Positions 53,221 to 64,000 of a stretch of 64,000 nt of DNA are shown here, piece by piece (the stretch's first letter is position 1; every line of letters starts with the position of its first letter). The stretch covers positions 3,664,501-3,728,500 of the forward strand of contig PUFA01000014.1 in assembly GCA_003508835.1 (NCBI GenBank). Reading direction: 5' to 3'. A model generated the notes under the pieces. That model made no database searches. It was not told the DNA's origin and worked only from the letters and a program-made list of their open reading frames with translations. The position numbers were made by a program, and so were the translations under genes. The DNA comes from Eonycteris spelaea (Eukaryota; Chordata; Mammalia; Chiroptera; Pteropodidae).

Positions 53221-53999
53221 TCAGGAGTTCTGCTTGGACAAGCTAAGTCGAAGAAACTCATTAGTCATCCATCTGGAGAAGTCAAGCAGGGGTCGGGAGC
53301 ACACGCTTGGTGCAGGACGGTCTCGGGGAAACTTGACGGAAAGAGGAGTGCCAATCTGTCAGACAGTGTGACAGCAGGTTGGGAGCCTGCTCCTCTCCGG
53401 GCTCCCCCTTCTCATTTGTGAAAAATAGGGTTCTCTGGTCTCTTGGGGTCTTTTCATGTAGGCAAGTACGATGCAGAACATTAGCATTTAAATTCACAGA
53501 GCAGAGAGCGGGCTGGGCTGTGGCAGTTGGGATGTAAAACCAGAAAGAGGTACAAGACCCGAAGAAGATAACAGCTTGTCTTAGGATGCAGAATTTGACG
53601 TGTCTTTGCAGAGCCACCTCAGCACTGCATGTTCTGAAAGTGGGTGTTGGGGAAGGAGACGCTTCGGCAGCAGATGAACCTGCTCAAAGCAAAGCAGCCT
53701 GAGGCTCTGTGGAAACAGGATCTGCAGGGAGGGGCAGTGAGGTGGCACGGCTGTCAGTGCCCGGCCCCTTTATCACCACGGCCGCTAAGTCCGGGCACCA
53801 GTGTTCGCCAGGCACAGTGCAACTCAGGAGCAGAAATGTCCACAGAGGACTTTCTGCCAACATTTTTTGTTTGTTTGTTTGTTTTTCTTTTTTTGATACA
53901 ATCCTAAGTTGCCTAGGTATAATTTTGGTTTATTTGTTTTGTCTCTCAGCATTTTCGAGCAGTTTTTCGTGAAAGGCTGTTTGTGTTTTGTCTTACAGC

Positions 54000-54185
54000 T
54001 TTGCAAAGTGCTTTTGTGCCTCTTACCACCCCGTTTGATCGGTACAACATCCCTGTGGGCTCGGGAGGTTATTATCTCATCCTGTTCTAGAGATGAAGAA
54101 GCTGAATCTTGGGAGGAGAAACTCGTTCGTGACCACGTAGACAATATATGGATGTAGCACTTATTTTTGAATCCAGGTCTCATGA
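54000..54185 (-). repeat. MIR-class SINE
   Basis: TTTGCAAAGTGCTTTTGTGCC, GGAGGTTATTATCTCATCCTG and AGAGATGAAGAAGCTGAATCTTGG are in reversed MIR order. Confidence 0.75.
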
Positions 54186-54469
54186 ATCCTAATTCTTTCT
54201 TTCTTTCTCTTTTTTATAAGTGAATTCACAATTCAGATGCATTTAAGGGTCACTGCATTGTCCATCTTTTAACAAATGCTCTTTATGGCTCAAAGCTAAA
54301 AAGGGCAGATTTTTAAGAAGCATCTTTTTGGCAAGTACATTTTCTTCTATTGATTGAATTTTCCAACCTGAGAGGCTTGTGAAGGATTACCTGGCCAAAT
54401 TCTTGGACACTGCTACGACCGTTGATTATTTAGTGCTCTCCTTTTTAGATTGGAATATCATTTTACCTT

Positions 54470-54665
54470 GGTTGCATATCTGAACGTTGCTAAGAGAGCA
54501 GATCTTAAACCTTCTCATCACAAGAAAAAAAATGTAACTATGTATGATGATGGATGTTGACTAGACTTACTGTGGTGAGCATTTTGCCATCTATACAAGT
54601 ATGAATCCTTATGTTGTACCTCTGAAACAAATACAATGTCATGTCAGTTGGTTTAGTTTTTTATT
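54470..54665 (+). mobile_element. L1 3' UTR terminus
   Basis: TGCTAAGAGAGCAGATCTTAAACC, CTCATCACAAGAAAAAAAATG and TGTTGTACCTCTGAAACAAATACAATGTC are the same L1 3' end type as at 3646-3843. Confidence 0.8.
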
Positions 54666-55689
54666 TTGCTTTAAAATGACTTGGTTTGGTTTATAATTTT
54701 GCTTTGTCTTCCTTGTACCGTGAGAAGTCATGAGACCTGTGACATACTTCTGAAATAGTTTTCCTGAAGCAATTGAAATAGAGTCATTAGGCAGTGTAAC
54801 AGGTGTTGGGCTTTCTCTTCTACAATAATATTCATCCCAGAGAACAAGGAAGAAGCTTCATCGCCTTTTGAAATTAGCCTCAGAAGTCCCGCTCATCACT
54901 TTTGCACAATTCGTGGGTAACAGGCAAGGGTAGGGGACAGAGAACTGCCGCTTGATGGAAGAACGGCAGGGTCACGTAGTAGGAGGTTAGCAGGGTGGAA
55001 GACATCGCTGCGGCCACGTTTGGAAAATATCATCCGCCATTCTATGGAGATAGAGGCTACGTCACCTTTGGGTTTCACCAACAATAGCGAAGGGACCTGC
55101 ACATCGATGAGACGCATTAACGCATGGTTGGGAAGAGGGCGGAGGGCCCCTCACGGCCGGTTGGGTTTGAGTCAGTTCTCTCAGCCAGCCAACCCGCCAA
55201 CCCAGGAACCAAGCTGTCTAAAGCAGCAACGGCAGATCCTGGGCTAACAGCAGAGGCTTCAACGGTTTATCAGAAGGTGCCGATGCACACATTTCTCCCA
55301 GATCTGAAACCTGACTGTCCCTAAAGGCAGCTGGGGTAGACGTTGAAAATACAGGATCCTCTGTCCCTTCCCCCATCCTAATTCAGTTTTCCGTTCCAGT
55401 TGGAGCCCAGGAATCTGCCCTGTAACGAGCCCTCTGGGTGTTTCGGGTATAACGGATGTAGGGAGGGCCCTTTGAGACTCATTGCTCTCGTGGAACAAGC
55501 AGTTTGGTCCAGAGACTGAACTCGGATGCTTTTCACAAGTGCTTAGCTTTCGGTTTGTTAGGCTGCCCTCCGCTGAGTCTTACTATCTGCGGGAGGTTAG
55601 ATTATTTGTGCCGATGGTTAATTTATGGCCTCTGAGTCTCAAGATCTCCTTTTTGCCTGCTGGGTAGCGAGAGTTCTGGGCCCTTTCAA
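54666..55689. other. Unassigned upstream sequence
   Basis: No gene or repeat could be supported. Confidence 0.45.
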
Positions 55690-56325
55690 CCTTTTTTTCC
55701 TTCGCGGTTGGCACAATATTAAGATTTGTCAGTGGGGGGCGCCAGAGAGACGCCGCAGGGAGGCGCGGTTTGGCCGCCCAGCCCTGGTGTGCTTGCTGCA
55801 GTGTGCGTGCGGCTTCTGCACCGCGCAGCTCCCGCAGCACGTGCGGCTTCTCCAGGGTCTGGCGCCTACAGCGCACCGTGGCCAGCAGCACCTCGTGGCC
55901 TGCAGCTTTCCCAGGCGATTCCCCACTTGGGCAGCTTGCAGCAGAGCCTCTAGACAGAGACAGACGCCTCCATGAATGGCTTTCCTCTGGAGCCAGTTCC
56001 CCAGACACAGCACCACAGCACGTGCCATCCGGTGAGCCACGCTGCCCTGTCGGTCGCTCCAGGGGGATCTGCACCTCAGCCCTGGGCGGGCAGGGGTCTC
56101 TACTTCCGACTCCTTGCCTCAGTCCCAGGTGTAATGACTGCTCCTTATATCTGCGATTCCTTTATTCTTTAGAGTCGTCTTTACTTCCTTTTAGCCAATC
56201 CTTTGTTACTCCAACCTCCTGTCACAGGTAATAATCCTTTAACTAAACTTTGCCCGTTCAAATTACTGTGTGGTTCCTCGTACAGTTGTCCAACAAATCT
56301 GCAGTCCCTTTCCCTTGATCTCTAT
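55690..56325 (+). repeat. CpG-bearing dispersed repeat, family not assigned
   Basis: GTGGGGGGCGCCAGAGAGACGCC, GGCTTTCCTCTGGAGCCAGTTCCCCAGACACAGC and TAATCCTTTAACTAAACTTTGCCCGTTCAAATTAC follow a dispersed mammalian repeat ending just before an L1 fragment. CpG density is raised at about 55730-55880. Confidence 0.55.
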
Positions 56326-57365
56326 GGTAAACAAATAACCCAATTAAAAACGGGCAAAAGACCTGAGCAGACACCTCACCAGAGAAGGTATACGAATGGC
56401 AAATTAGCATATGAAACGATGCTCCACATCACATGTCGTCATGGAAATGAGGATGCCAACGACGCAATACCTCGACTCGCCTATTGCAATGGCCAAAAGC
56501 CAGACGAACAACACGCAACTGGTGAGGTGTCAAGCAGGAGGAATTCTCACTCCTCGCTGATGGGAATGCAGAATGGTGCAACCGCTTTGGAAGGGAGTTT
56601 GGCAGTTTCTCACAAAGCTAGATACAGGCTTAGCAGTGGTGCTCCTTGGTATTTACCCAGAGGAGCGGAAAACTTACATCCTCACGAAAACCTGCACATG
56701 AACGTTTGTAGCAGTTTTATTCATAATTACGTAAACGCGATAGCAACCAAGATATCCCGCAGTAGAGAAAGGATAAACAAACTGTAGTGCAACCATACAG
56801 TGGAATATTACTCCGCAATAAAAAGAAACAAGCTATCAAGCCACAAAAAGACATGGGAGAATCTTAAACATGCAATATAAGCTTAATGCTTACATTGTCA
56901 CATCTGCCCGTCTGCATACGACAGGATTCCGACTATATGACATCTCGGAGAAGGCAAAGCGATGGAGACGATGAAACGACCCGTGGTCCCCGGCGGCGGG
57001 GGGGGTAATGGTGGGAAGTGGACAGGGAGGGAGGCGAATAGACGAAGCAAGGGGATTTTCAGCAGGGTGAAACTACTCCGCAGAACACTGTGACAGCGTG
57101 CCTTCGTCGGAACTCACAGACAGACGTGTGGACCACCAAACCGCAGAGAGCAGGTCGGAATGTCACGTCCACTGCGGGCTTCATAACACATCAGCATCGA
57201 TTCCTGAGCTGTAACAGAGATACCGGCCGGATGCGAGATGTCGCCAACATGCAGGAGGCGGGTGGGACACGGGAACTTGGCACTCTCAGTGCCATTTTCC
57301 TGTAAACCTAAAACTGCTGAAAAAAAAGGTCCGTTTTTTTACAAGTCACTGAAAGTAAAGTTAAA
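56326..57365 (+). mobile_element. L1 3' region fragment
   Basis: ACCCAATTAAAAACGGGCAAAAGACCTGAGCAGACACC, GCAAATTAGCATATGAAACGATGC, CACTCCTCGCTGATGGGAATGCAG and ACTCCGCAATAAAAAGAAACAAG run in L1 order; the 3' UTR ends with CCTGTAAACCTAAAACTGCTG. It is 5'-truncated and diverged. Confidence 0.9.
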
Positions 57366-58989
57366 GTTCATCAAACATTGACTTTAGAGGTTTAGGCTCC
57401 CTCTCCCCACCATGCTGCCTCGTGTTTTTGATTATTTCTCTTCAGAGTTAACAGCGGCACAAAGTGGAAATAACGCACCCTTCCCATTTTGTCCGAAACA
57501 TTTTGCGGTTCTCTGCAGAGGTTTACATTTCACTCTATCGTGTTCAACGTAGCTACTTCACATGTCGGTGTAAAGAACACGGTCAGTGTTTTTCCGTTGT
57601 GTAAGTCTTTGGTTTTAAGTAGGGTATTCCCCCTAATCGTCACGGGGAGGCGAGTTGGTGAGAAACCTAAATTCTCCCTTTTGGATCTGTCTACTATGTG
57701 TACTGGTGATAGCTATTTCTAGAAGAAAGGTCTCGATGCCACTGCCAAATCGTAGCCTCATAAGCACATATGCCAAGTGAGCTGTTTTCCATGGGGCGAC
57801 TCATCCAGCTGGCGTCACCTTCCACAGTGAGCAACGGAAGATACAGACGTCAAACAGATATGAGGATGCGCGCAGCTGATCACTTGCTCTGAGTCCCAAA
57901 TTAGAAACACGAGCCTGTTCGCACAAGTTCCGACTAACTGGACAGACGAATCCTCAGATGCTCCTGGTGGCCACTTGTTTAAAAAAAACCGAGGTCATTT
58001 TTCATTGCCTCAGACGGCTGTGGAAAGTTGCCCATTAGAAAAACAGAGGATCAAAATCAAGTGAAATATTTCCTAAGGCAGGATCGAAAGAACAAGTATA
58101 AAAAAGGACAAGAAATTCCACTGCGGAAAATAGATGGAGATTCCTGATCAAGGAGCCACGTTTTTAAGAAAAGTGGGCAGTGCCGTTTTATTTTTAAAAT
58201 GAGATGCCGTGAATGACATGCACTTTACAGCATGCTGCATACCAACCTCTCCCCTTGGTTTCATTTTATTTTTTCTGCCCTTATTTGACCTTTATCCCAA
58301 TTTCCCTTACCCTTTTAAAAAATAACTGCGCTGCATGTTTTCATAAGATATTGGACATACCAGCTGATTCAAGGTGAAGCTCAAGGAAGTAAAATTGCTG
58401 CATTTCAAAGCATTACTGATCACTTTCTAGATCTGCTGTGACAGATCCCAAATACCCCACATCAAATTCCCTACTTGAATATAAATATTCCAGACTTACG
58501 AAATCAAAATCTACAGAGTTGCCCCAGAATATGTATATATGTAAAATTCCATGTATTAAACTTCAGCCCTGGACAAAAATCAGGATATATATATATATAT
58601 ATAGCTCTCATGAGACACACAGCACGAACTTCCAGGGGTTGCCCTGCTGAAATGGCCTTATCAGTGAACTGCAAGACGACTCAGAAGCCAGCCTAGCGCT
58701 TAGTCAGATCGCCTCTTTTTACCGGGTCTCATGACACTGTATGTATTCAAACCTGTACACACTGGTCAAAGGAAGAAAGAATGGATCAGTGGTAGAAAAA
58801 AAAATGGAACTACATAGTACTGTTATCACACTTTCATAGTTCATATTTGCCATAACTTCTGAAGAACTGTCCAAAAATTAAGACATGTTCTCGTGGCTGC
58901 AGCACGAGCCCCCCAAATTCCAGATCGTCCAACCCATGGCCTGGCACGGGGGTCACCTTTGTTTCTGAAGGGTATCTGGGCCTGTGACT
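57366..58989. other. Unassigned upstream sequence
   Basis: No gene seen. An (AT)n repeat lies at 58584-58603. Confidence 0.45.
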
Positions 58990-59170
58990 CATGCTGTCTT
59001 GGGGCCAAATCCTGGCTGTGTCGCTCTGGGCAGGCAGGTCACTGACCCTCTGAAGCCTCAGCCTCCTCATTTCCAAAATGAGGACGATGACACCTACCTG
59101 ACAAGATAATGTAAAGATGTGGCTGTTTGCATCTCTTACTCCAGTGAATGCCACACGATACAAGCTCCAC
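58990..59170 (+). repeat. MIR-class SINE
   Basis: CTCTGGGCAGGCAGGTCACTGACCC, CTCAGCCTCCTCATTTCCAAAATGAGGACG and TACCTGACAAGATAATG are a sense MIR. Confidence 0.85.
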
Positions 59171-59944
59171 AGGAGTTGTTATTATAAATAAATAATAACT
59201 AGAACTTATAAAATACAGTACGGCTCATCAAAGCAGGCAGAGGTGTCGCGTGAATCACTACGTTGCACTGCCCCACCGTGACTTGACCTTCGCCCACCAC
59301 CCAGCTTTCCTTTTATGCCCGACTAAATCTCGCAGTGCAACTGAGCACGACCATTCTTTAAAAGGGTGGGACATATATTTTCAAAGTTAAATATAAAACG
59401 AGAGTCTGTCTACAGGCAACCACTCTGGCTCACTAGGACATTCTCTACCGAAGCTCTCATCAGGGGATCTGAAAAAATTTTGCAGAGTACTGGACGCGAT
59501 GTTCAGCGCCGTCAGAGAGCTGATGAGTACTGAGCATAGATTTCTTGTTATAAATAGCAAGCTGGTGTCATGATCTCTTCTCTCCTTCACCAGGCTGTAT
59601 GCTCGAGTAAGTAACCATATCAAAGATGGAAACAAATGTTAAGACTTTTAACTGAGCAGTGCTTCAACATTTCTTTTAAGTCTGATTTCTTCCACCACTA
59701 AAAAATTTTCTCGATCCTAACATTACCCCGACGTCAACCAGAGGTTGCTTAAGAAGTAGCCAAATGTAAAAATATTTTGCAAAGTGGGAAATCAGTTCCA
59801 TGAGTCGATTCCAAACGCTGTGAGTGTCAGATTGAGCCTGTCTCCCATTGCTGGTTTCTCTCCACCCATATGGTTTGAGGTTGGCTGTCTGCCTTTATCC
59901 CCTGCTTGGCTTGGCCAGAATCCCGGTGCAAATCCCATCATTTA

Positions 59945-60112
59945 GGAAGAGTATTTGAAGGTTTAGTTATTTAGTTACTCAAGTCCTCTTTGATTTTTTT
60001 TTTTCATTAGCACTTTGTAATTTTCAGGATATAAACCCTGTATGTGGTTTGTTAAGTGCATACCTAAGTATTTCCGTTTCTTTGGAGTAAATCGTAAATG
60101 GTAGTATGGCTA
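59945..60112 (-). mobile_element. L1 ORF2 (reverse transcriptase region) fragment
   Basis: CATTAGCACTTTGTAATTTTCAGGATATAAACCC and CCTAAGTATTTCCGTTTCTTTGGAG are the reversed L1 ORF2 RT segment. It is not coding. Confidence 0.8.
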
Positions 60113-60330
60113 AAGTTTTTTTTTTTTTTTTTTACAGAAATTGAGTTATTCATAACAATAAGTAAAATGCACAGTTCTGACGTGCAGTTCAGCGGAGTTT
60201 GGCGATTGCATAACCAAGACAACAGAGAACACCTGGTTCACAGTTTCCAACATCCCTCGTTCCTCTTCCCGATCGATGACAAGCCCATGTTCTCACACTT
60301 ACCCCACAATATTTTCTGATTTTCGTCCAT
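60113..60330 (-). mobile_element. L1 3' UTR terminus with T19 tail
   Basis: A T19 run (60116-60134) is followed by AGAAATTGAGTTATTCATAACAATAAG and GTTCAGCGGAGTTTGGCGATTGCATAACC, the reversed end of an L1 3' UTR. The ORF2 piece lies on its 3' side, so this is a separate insertion. Confidence 0.7.
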
Positions 60331-61495
60331 GGAATTTTACATCATCTTAGGACAGATTATCCCACAGGAGGTGACGATCTGTAACACTTACACTGGAAGA
60401 ATAAGATATTGCTGTCAATTAAAATATTTGTGGCCTTGTTAAAAAATGTTTATTACTAATAAAATTTAAAACACGTTTTCTCGTTAAAGTATAAACAGAG
60501 CGATAAAATTTTTTCTATTTTGAATTTTATGAGTTCAAAAGTTCATTATTCTGATAGAAAATTATATTTCGAATGTTTCGACTACGTCAGTAAAGACACA
60601 TGGATAGAAACAAAACCAGGAAGAAATACGGATGCTTCTTCCCATATCTCTGCATTTCCCGGATTTTCTGCTGCCACCCTATATTTTCCTATAATTACAA
60701 CAAAGTAATAGTTTTTGTAGTCATGTTAAATCCCCTTATCTTTCCTTTGATCAAAGCGTCAGAGACCTGTTTTCAGGGAAGAGGCCCCACGGTCATCAAG
60801 CTCTGTGTCACTGTGTCCTGGGTCTTCTCACAGGAATGCTAATTGGCCCCTTTGTGCTCTTCACATTTGCTGTGACACAATCCTGGGAAAGTGTAAAATA
60901 CATCATTCTGGACGAGAGAAATTATTAACCACGTTTGTTTTACTCACAAGAGCAGGCAAAAGTTATGTCTCTCAAGTTTTAATGAACATTCTTTCTGTGT
61001 TATAACACACAGCAATCACATAGTTTTCCCCTTTTTTCAAGGAAAAATAAGTAAAGATTAAACAAATAAAACAGTGTTAGTTTAGCTAGCGACATGGTCA
61101 TGACACATGTGTTGTGACAGGCTTACCTGGCTGCGAATATTCATAACTCTGAATCGATATTGCTGTCAATCGATCATGCTTCAGTTAAATGAGTTAGTTT
61201 TTGAGTTTGTATTTCACATTCATTATGTATTTGTCCACACTATTAAATTAATTGCTAAAGTACTTTATTGATAACTACGCTGCTAGATAAATCAACTTAA
61301 CTACTTTAGTAGCTAACTCCTGATTCGAGTCGCTGTAATTCGTCTTTGGTGATGAAACACTTCTTGATCAAATATTTTAAATAATGAATTATAATTGGTA
61401 AAGTTTAGTTACAATGTATTAACCTTTTTGGGGGTGAGGCTACTGTAATACAAGTGTATATATAGTAGCATTGTTTAAGAGAAATTTATGTGTGA
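60331..61495. other. AT-rich upstream sequence with few recognised repeats
   Basis: No gene or clear repeat. Two ATCGAT hexamers 18 bases apart occur at 61154-61180. Confidence 0.45.
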
Positions 61496-61496
61496 C

Positions 61497-61690
61497 AGAA
61501 ATGTTCTCTATGCTGCCCAGTGTGGGCGCTGCCAGCCGTGTGTGGCTGCTGAGCTCTTGCAATTTAGCTACTGCAACTCAGGAATTAAATGTTACATTTT
61601 CTTTGTTTTAAACTAATTACAATGTAGACTTAAATAGCCACATATGGCTAGTGGCTACTGTACTGAATGGTGAAGGTTTACAGAGTAAGG
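61497..61690. mobile_element. hAT-type DNA transposon fragment (MER3/MER33-like)
   Basis: CAGAAATGTTCTCTATGCTGCCCAG, GCTACTGCAACTCAGGAATTAAATG and TTAAATAGCCACATATGGCTAGTGGCTACTGTACTG are the body of a common eutherian hAT non-autonomous element. The exact family name is uncertain and the ends are degraded. Confidence 0.7.
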
Positions 61691-61858
61691 TTTAAAGCCA
61701 AAACAAAAGTCTCTTCTACTATATCTAAAATTTTGTCCTGTATGAATTGGAGATTCATGTTGCTTTAACTGCCACAGGATCAGTCATTTATTACTAGTCT
61801 AAAATGGCTTGCACATGATAACGAGGATGAGTGTTCATGCGTTTTGCTGTCAGATGCT

Positions 61859-61970
61859 CTTTGACTTTCGATGGAGTTATGTCCTGATAAACCCATCCCA
61901 CGTTGAAAATATATCACGTCAAAACCGCGCTTAACACGCCGAACCTACCGAGCATCACAGCTCAGCCCGG
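61859..61970. mobile_element. Old DNA-transposon-like repeat, name uncertain
   Basis: ACTTTCGATGGAGTTATGTCCTGATAAACCCATCCC and CACGCCGAACCTACCGAGCATCACAGCTCAGCC recall a dispersed mammalian element with repeated GTAAGTCGAAAAT-type blocks. Confidence 0.45.
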
Positions 61971-62075
61971 CCGGTCTCTGCCCGGCGCGTTTGCGTTCCC
62001 GCCATCGCCAAGCCCAGCGCTCCCCAGCGAACCGCGCTGCGTCCGGGACCATCTGCGTTTTACAAGCGTGGAGCC
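61915..62075. other. Compact CpG-rich cluster
   Basis: By hand count about 21 CpG in about 155 bp, well above the level around it and shorter than a standard CpG island. It begins in the repeat and continues into unique sequence. Confidence 0.6.
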
Positions 62076-62163
62076 TGACTTCTCCTTAATAACGAGGAAG
62101 GGACATGTTCCTTTTGAGAAGCCCGAAGTCGCGCCGCCCATGCATTCTTTACGGGAAGTCTCC

Positions 62164-62190
62164 TTTCGTCATTTTCGTCATTTTCGTCAT
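62164..62190. repeat. Three perfect copies of a 9-mer
   Basis: TTTCGTCAT is repeated three times without a change. Confidence 0.97.
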
Positions 62191-62386
62191 GAAACTTGAC
62201 CACTCCATCCCACATTTTGTGTTCTTCTCCATTCCAGGTGTGGAAACAGCTTTTTGGGGGGGCACTTAGTGTTATTATCTGGATGACAATGTTGGAAGCC
62301 CCAGGCGGCAGCCCGGCAGCTGGAAGGGCTCCCCACCCCTGCCCGATTTCGAGAACATCCGGGCTCAGCTCACCTTGATGAGGGGC

Positions 62387-62403
62387 GGGGGGGGGGGGGG
62401 GGG
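62387..62403. repeat. G17 homopolymer
   Basis: Seventeen consecutive G preceded by GGGGC. Confidence 0.95.
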
Positions 62404-62581
62404 AGGCGGGTCTGCTTTGATGGTCTTGTTCCTCAGAAGGGGCGTGGTTCCCATGGAGATTTCCGAAGGCAGTCAGCTGAAGACCTTGCGGGTGGCCAGC
62501 AGGGCCGTGTGAGCACACGCGGGCCGAGAGAAACCTGGGTGTGTTCAGAGGCCTCCACGCAGTGGAGAACCCGCCCCCCTT

Positions 62582-62595
62582 CCCCCCCCCCCCCC
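62582..62595. repeat. C14 homopolymer
   Basis: Fourteen consecutive C. It lies 178 bp from the G17 tract and would pair with it in single-stranded form. Confidence 0.95.
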
Positions 62596-63500
62596 GCAGG
62601 ACTACAGGTAAAGACGCGCTCTTGGGAACAGAGCAGGCAAAGCAAAGCGTACAAATACGCTGCAAAAGCGGCTCGACCTATCCACCTGGCGGGCCTGACG
62701 CTGCTTAGACAATGGGCTTCACAGAGCCCACGCACAGAGGAAAACAGCCCTCAGGCTCCTTGACACTCGGGGGCAGCAGCACTACGACTGCATCAGGAAG
62801 TTAAGGACAACTGTGTCACCATCTCTCACTTTCTTAAGGGAACAGAAAACCTATGCGTGTCTCGCCACTTCCCTGGGAACGCCCCCGGCGGGCCGGCCTG
62901 GCCATCGCTACAGCAGTCTGTTCTTGGAAGGCCCGGCTGCTGTGGAGAGCTTGACCCCTCACCTCGGGGCACGCAGATAGTCCGTGTCCTTGAAAAGAAG
63001 CGCTGCGGCCCCCACCGCGTAAGAAGACCCTATGCTGGATTGCTAAAAGGTTCCAAGTCACAGCCTCGACTCGAACAAGTCAGATCGGCCTCGTTTCTGT
63101 TCGATTTTTTCCACTTGTCACACATACTTACACAGTACCTACTCTGTGCTGGGCCTTGCACATTAAAAACACTTTCGAAATAAGTACTTAAAACACTAAC
63201 TCTTTTAATCCTTCTGTATCTGATTACTTTGTTGGACATGTAATAGCTGCATCTTTTTATGTCAGGATGCTAGAGCCAGACCGTGACCCCAAACTAAAAC
63301 AAGCCCATGTGTGCTCCTAAGCAATGCCAAAGTACGCTGTGACATTTAATCAAAGTTTCAAAAAGCAAACGCCCTAGTCAATAACTTCGATATAATCTGT
63401 ACGTTTTCTAAAATGGCTGAAGCAGAAAATGAACATAATCTTGTTTCCTTGCTGCTAGTCACTTCTCTCTTCAAGCCCCCTCCATATTAGGAGGGAGAAC
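62596..63500. other. Unassigned sequence
   Basis: No gene was supported. ACTTACACAGTACCTACTCTGTGCTGGGCC near 63126 is a short antisense MIR tail. Confidence 0.45.
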
Positions 63501-63699
63501 ACTGAATTTACTCAACACTTATTTTAAGCCAGATACCAAATTCTAATATCTGCTCCCCCTTTGCCCCTCCCCCCCCCACCGCCGCCCCCACATCCTGCTG
63601 AACACTTGAATGGGTGATCAGCCTGGTTCAGAGAGGTGTAAGTAAGGGACTGTCAGGCTTTTGCTAATAAGTGGAAGATCAGGATTCAAGCCCCATTAG
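63501..63699 (-). repeat. Probable MIR with a C-rich insertion
   Basis: TACTCAACACTTATTTTAAGCC on the left and AATAAGTGGAAGATCAGGATTCAAGCC on the right give reversed MIR order, with a C-rich segment at 63565-63590. Confidence 0.55.
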
Positions 63700-63790
63700 T
63701 CCACCTCTTTGAGGGCGGAGACCTTATTGCTTATTTTTGCATATCCAGAACTTATAAACGTGTATCATATACTTGTTAAAGAGATGAACA
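63700..63790 (+). repeat. L2 LINE 3' terminus
   Basis: CCTCTTTGAGGGCGGAGACCTTATTGC followed by TTTGCATATCCAGAAC is the end of an L2. Confidence 0.7.
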
Positions 63791-64000
63791 GACTCCACTC
63801 TTCCTGATTCTACGTGTTTTGCTAGAGCTCCCTGCATCTGTCTTTATAAAGTACAGGTCAGATCATCCTACGGACGGATAAATAATAGCAGCCACCTTTT
63901 ATCCTGGAGGGACTGGAGAAGCCTGGATGCCCTGTCACGAGGTTTTTCAAACTGCGGCTTGTGACTCATGAGGTCTTTGCATTTTTTTATATAAGAAAGT

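Noticed and set aside
56203..56787. A 194-codon plus-strand frame
   Set aside because: It lies over an L1 3' region and reads diverged L1 ORF2-end sequence in a mixed frame; not a host gene.
60405..61175. A shared 15-mer (GATATTGCTGTCAAT) at about 60406 and 61157
   Set aside because: One or two such matches are expected by chance in 64 kb of AT-rich sequence.
10871..64000. Exons of E2F6, GREB1 or other genes expected upstream of ROCK2
   Set aside because: None of the open frames resembles these proteins; the neighbours probably lie beyond the window.

Overview
This window is nuclear DNA from a placental mammal. Its one recognisable protein-coding piece is the first coding exon of ROCK2 (Rho-associated coiled-coil kinase 2), on the minus strand inside a CpG-island promoter. 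The dispersed repeats are eutherian: old L1/HAL1, L2, MIR, MaLR (MLT1/MST) LTRs and hAT DNA transposons. I see no Alu (primate), B1/B2 (rodent), or the young tRNA-derived SINEs typical of carnivores, ruminants and whales, or horses. A SINE-poor laurasiatherian such as a fruit bat would fit, but the species call is weak.

Layout. Positions 1-9716 are the promoter-proximal part of ROCK2 intron 1. It is AT-rich and carries several L1/HAL1 fragments, all antisense to ROCK2. Positions 9717-9856 (minus) are coding exon 1, followed by a GTAGGT splice donor. The 5' leader and a TATA-less, GC-box-rich promoter lie to the right, within a CpG island at about 9440-10870. From about 10.9 kb to the right end lies upstream intergenic DNA. 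It is more GC-rich over most of its length and is filled with ancient repeats, microsatellites and unassigned unique sequence. In human the next genes on this side are E2F6 and GREB1, but none of their exons is recognisable here.

Notable points. The ROCK2 exon is one base short of an intact frame. The N-terminal start and the conserved C-terminal half of the exon lie in different reading frames, with a premature stop between them. An indel in a short C-run of the assembly is the likeliest cause. Other items are a six-codon upstream ORF in the ROCK2 leader, a perfect palindromic AP-1/MAF site in the island, a 220-bp hAT element with terminal inverted repeats and an 8-bp target duplication, a 464-bp solo MLT1 LTR with a perfect 5-bp duplication, an L1 inserted within an L1, and a small dense CpG cluster near 62 kb close to long G and C homopolymers. 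I found no CRISPR array, bacterial-type operon, RNA gene or clearly new genetic system.
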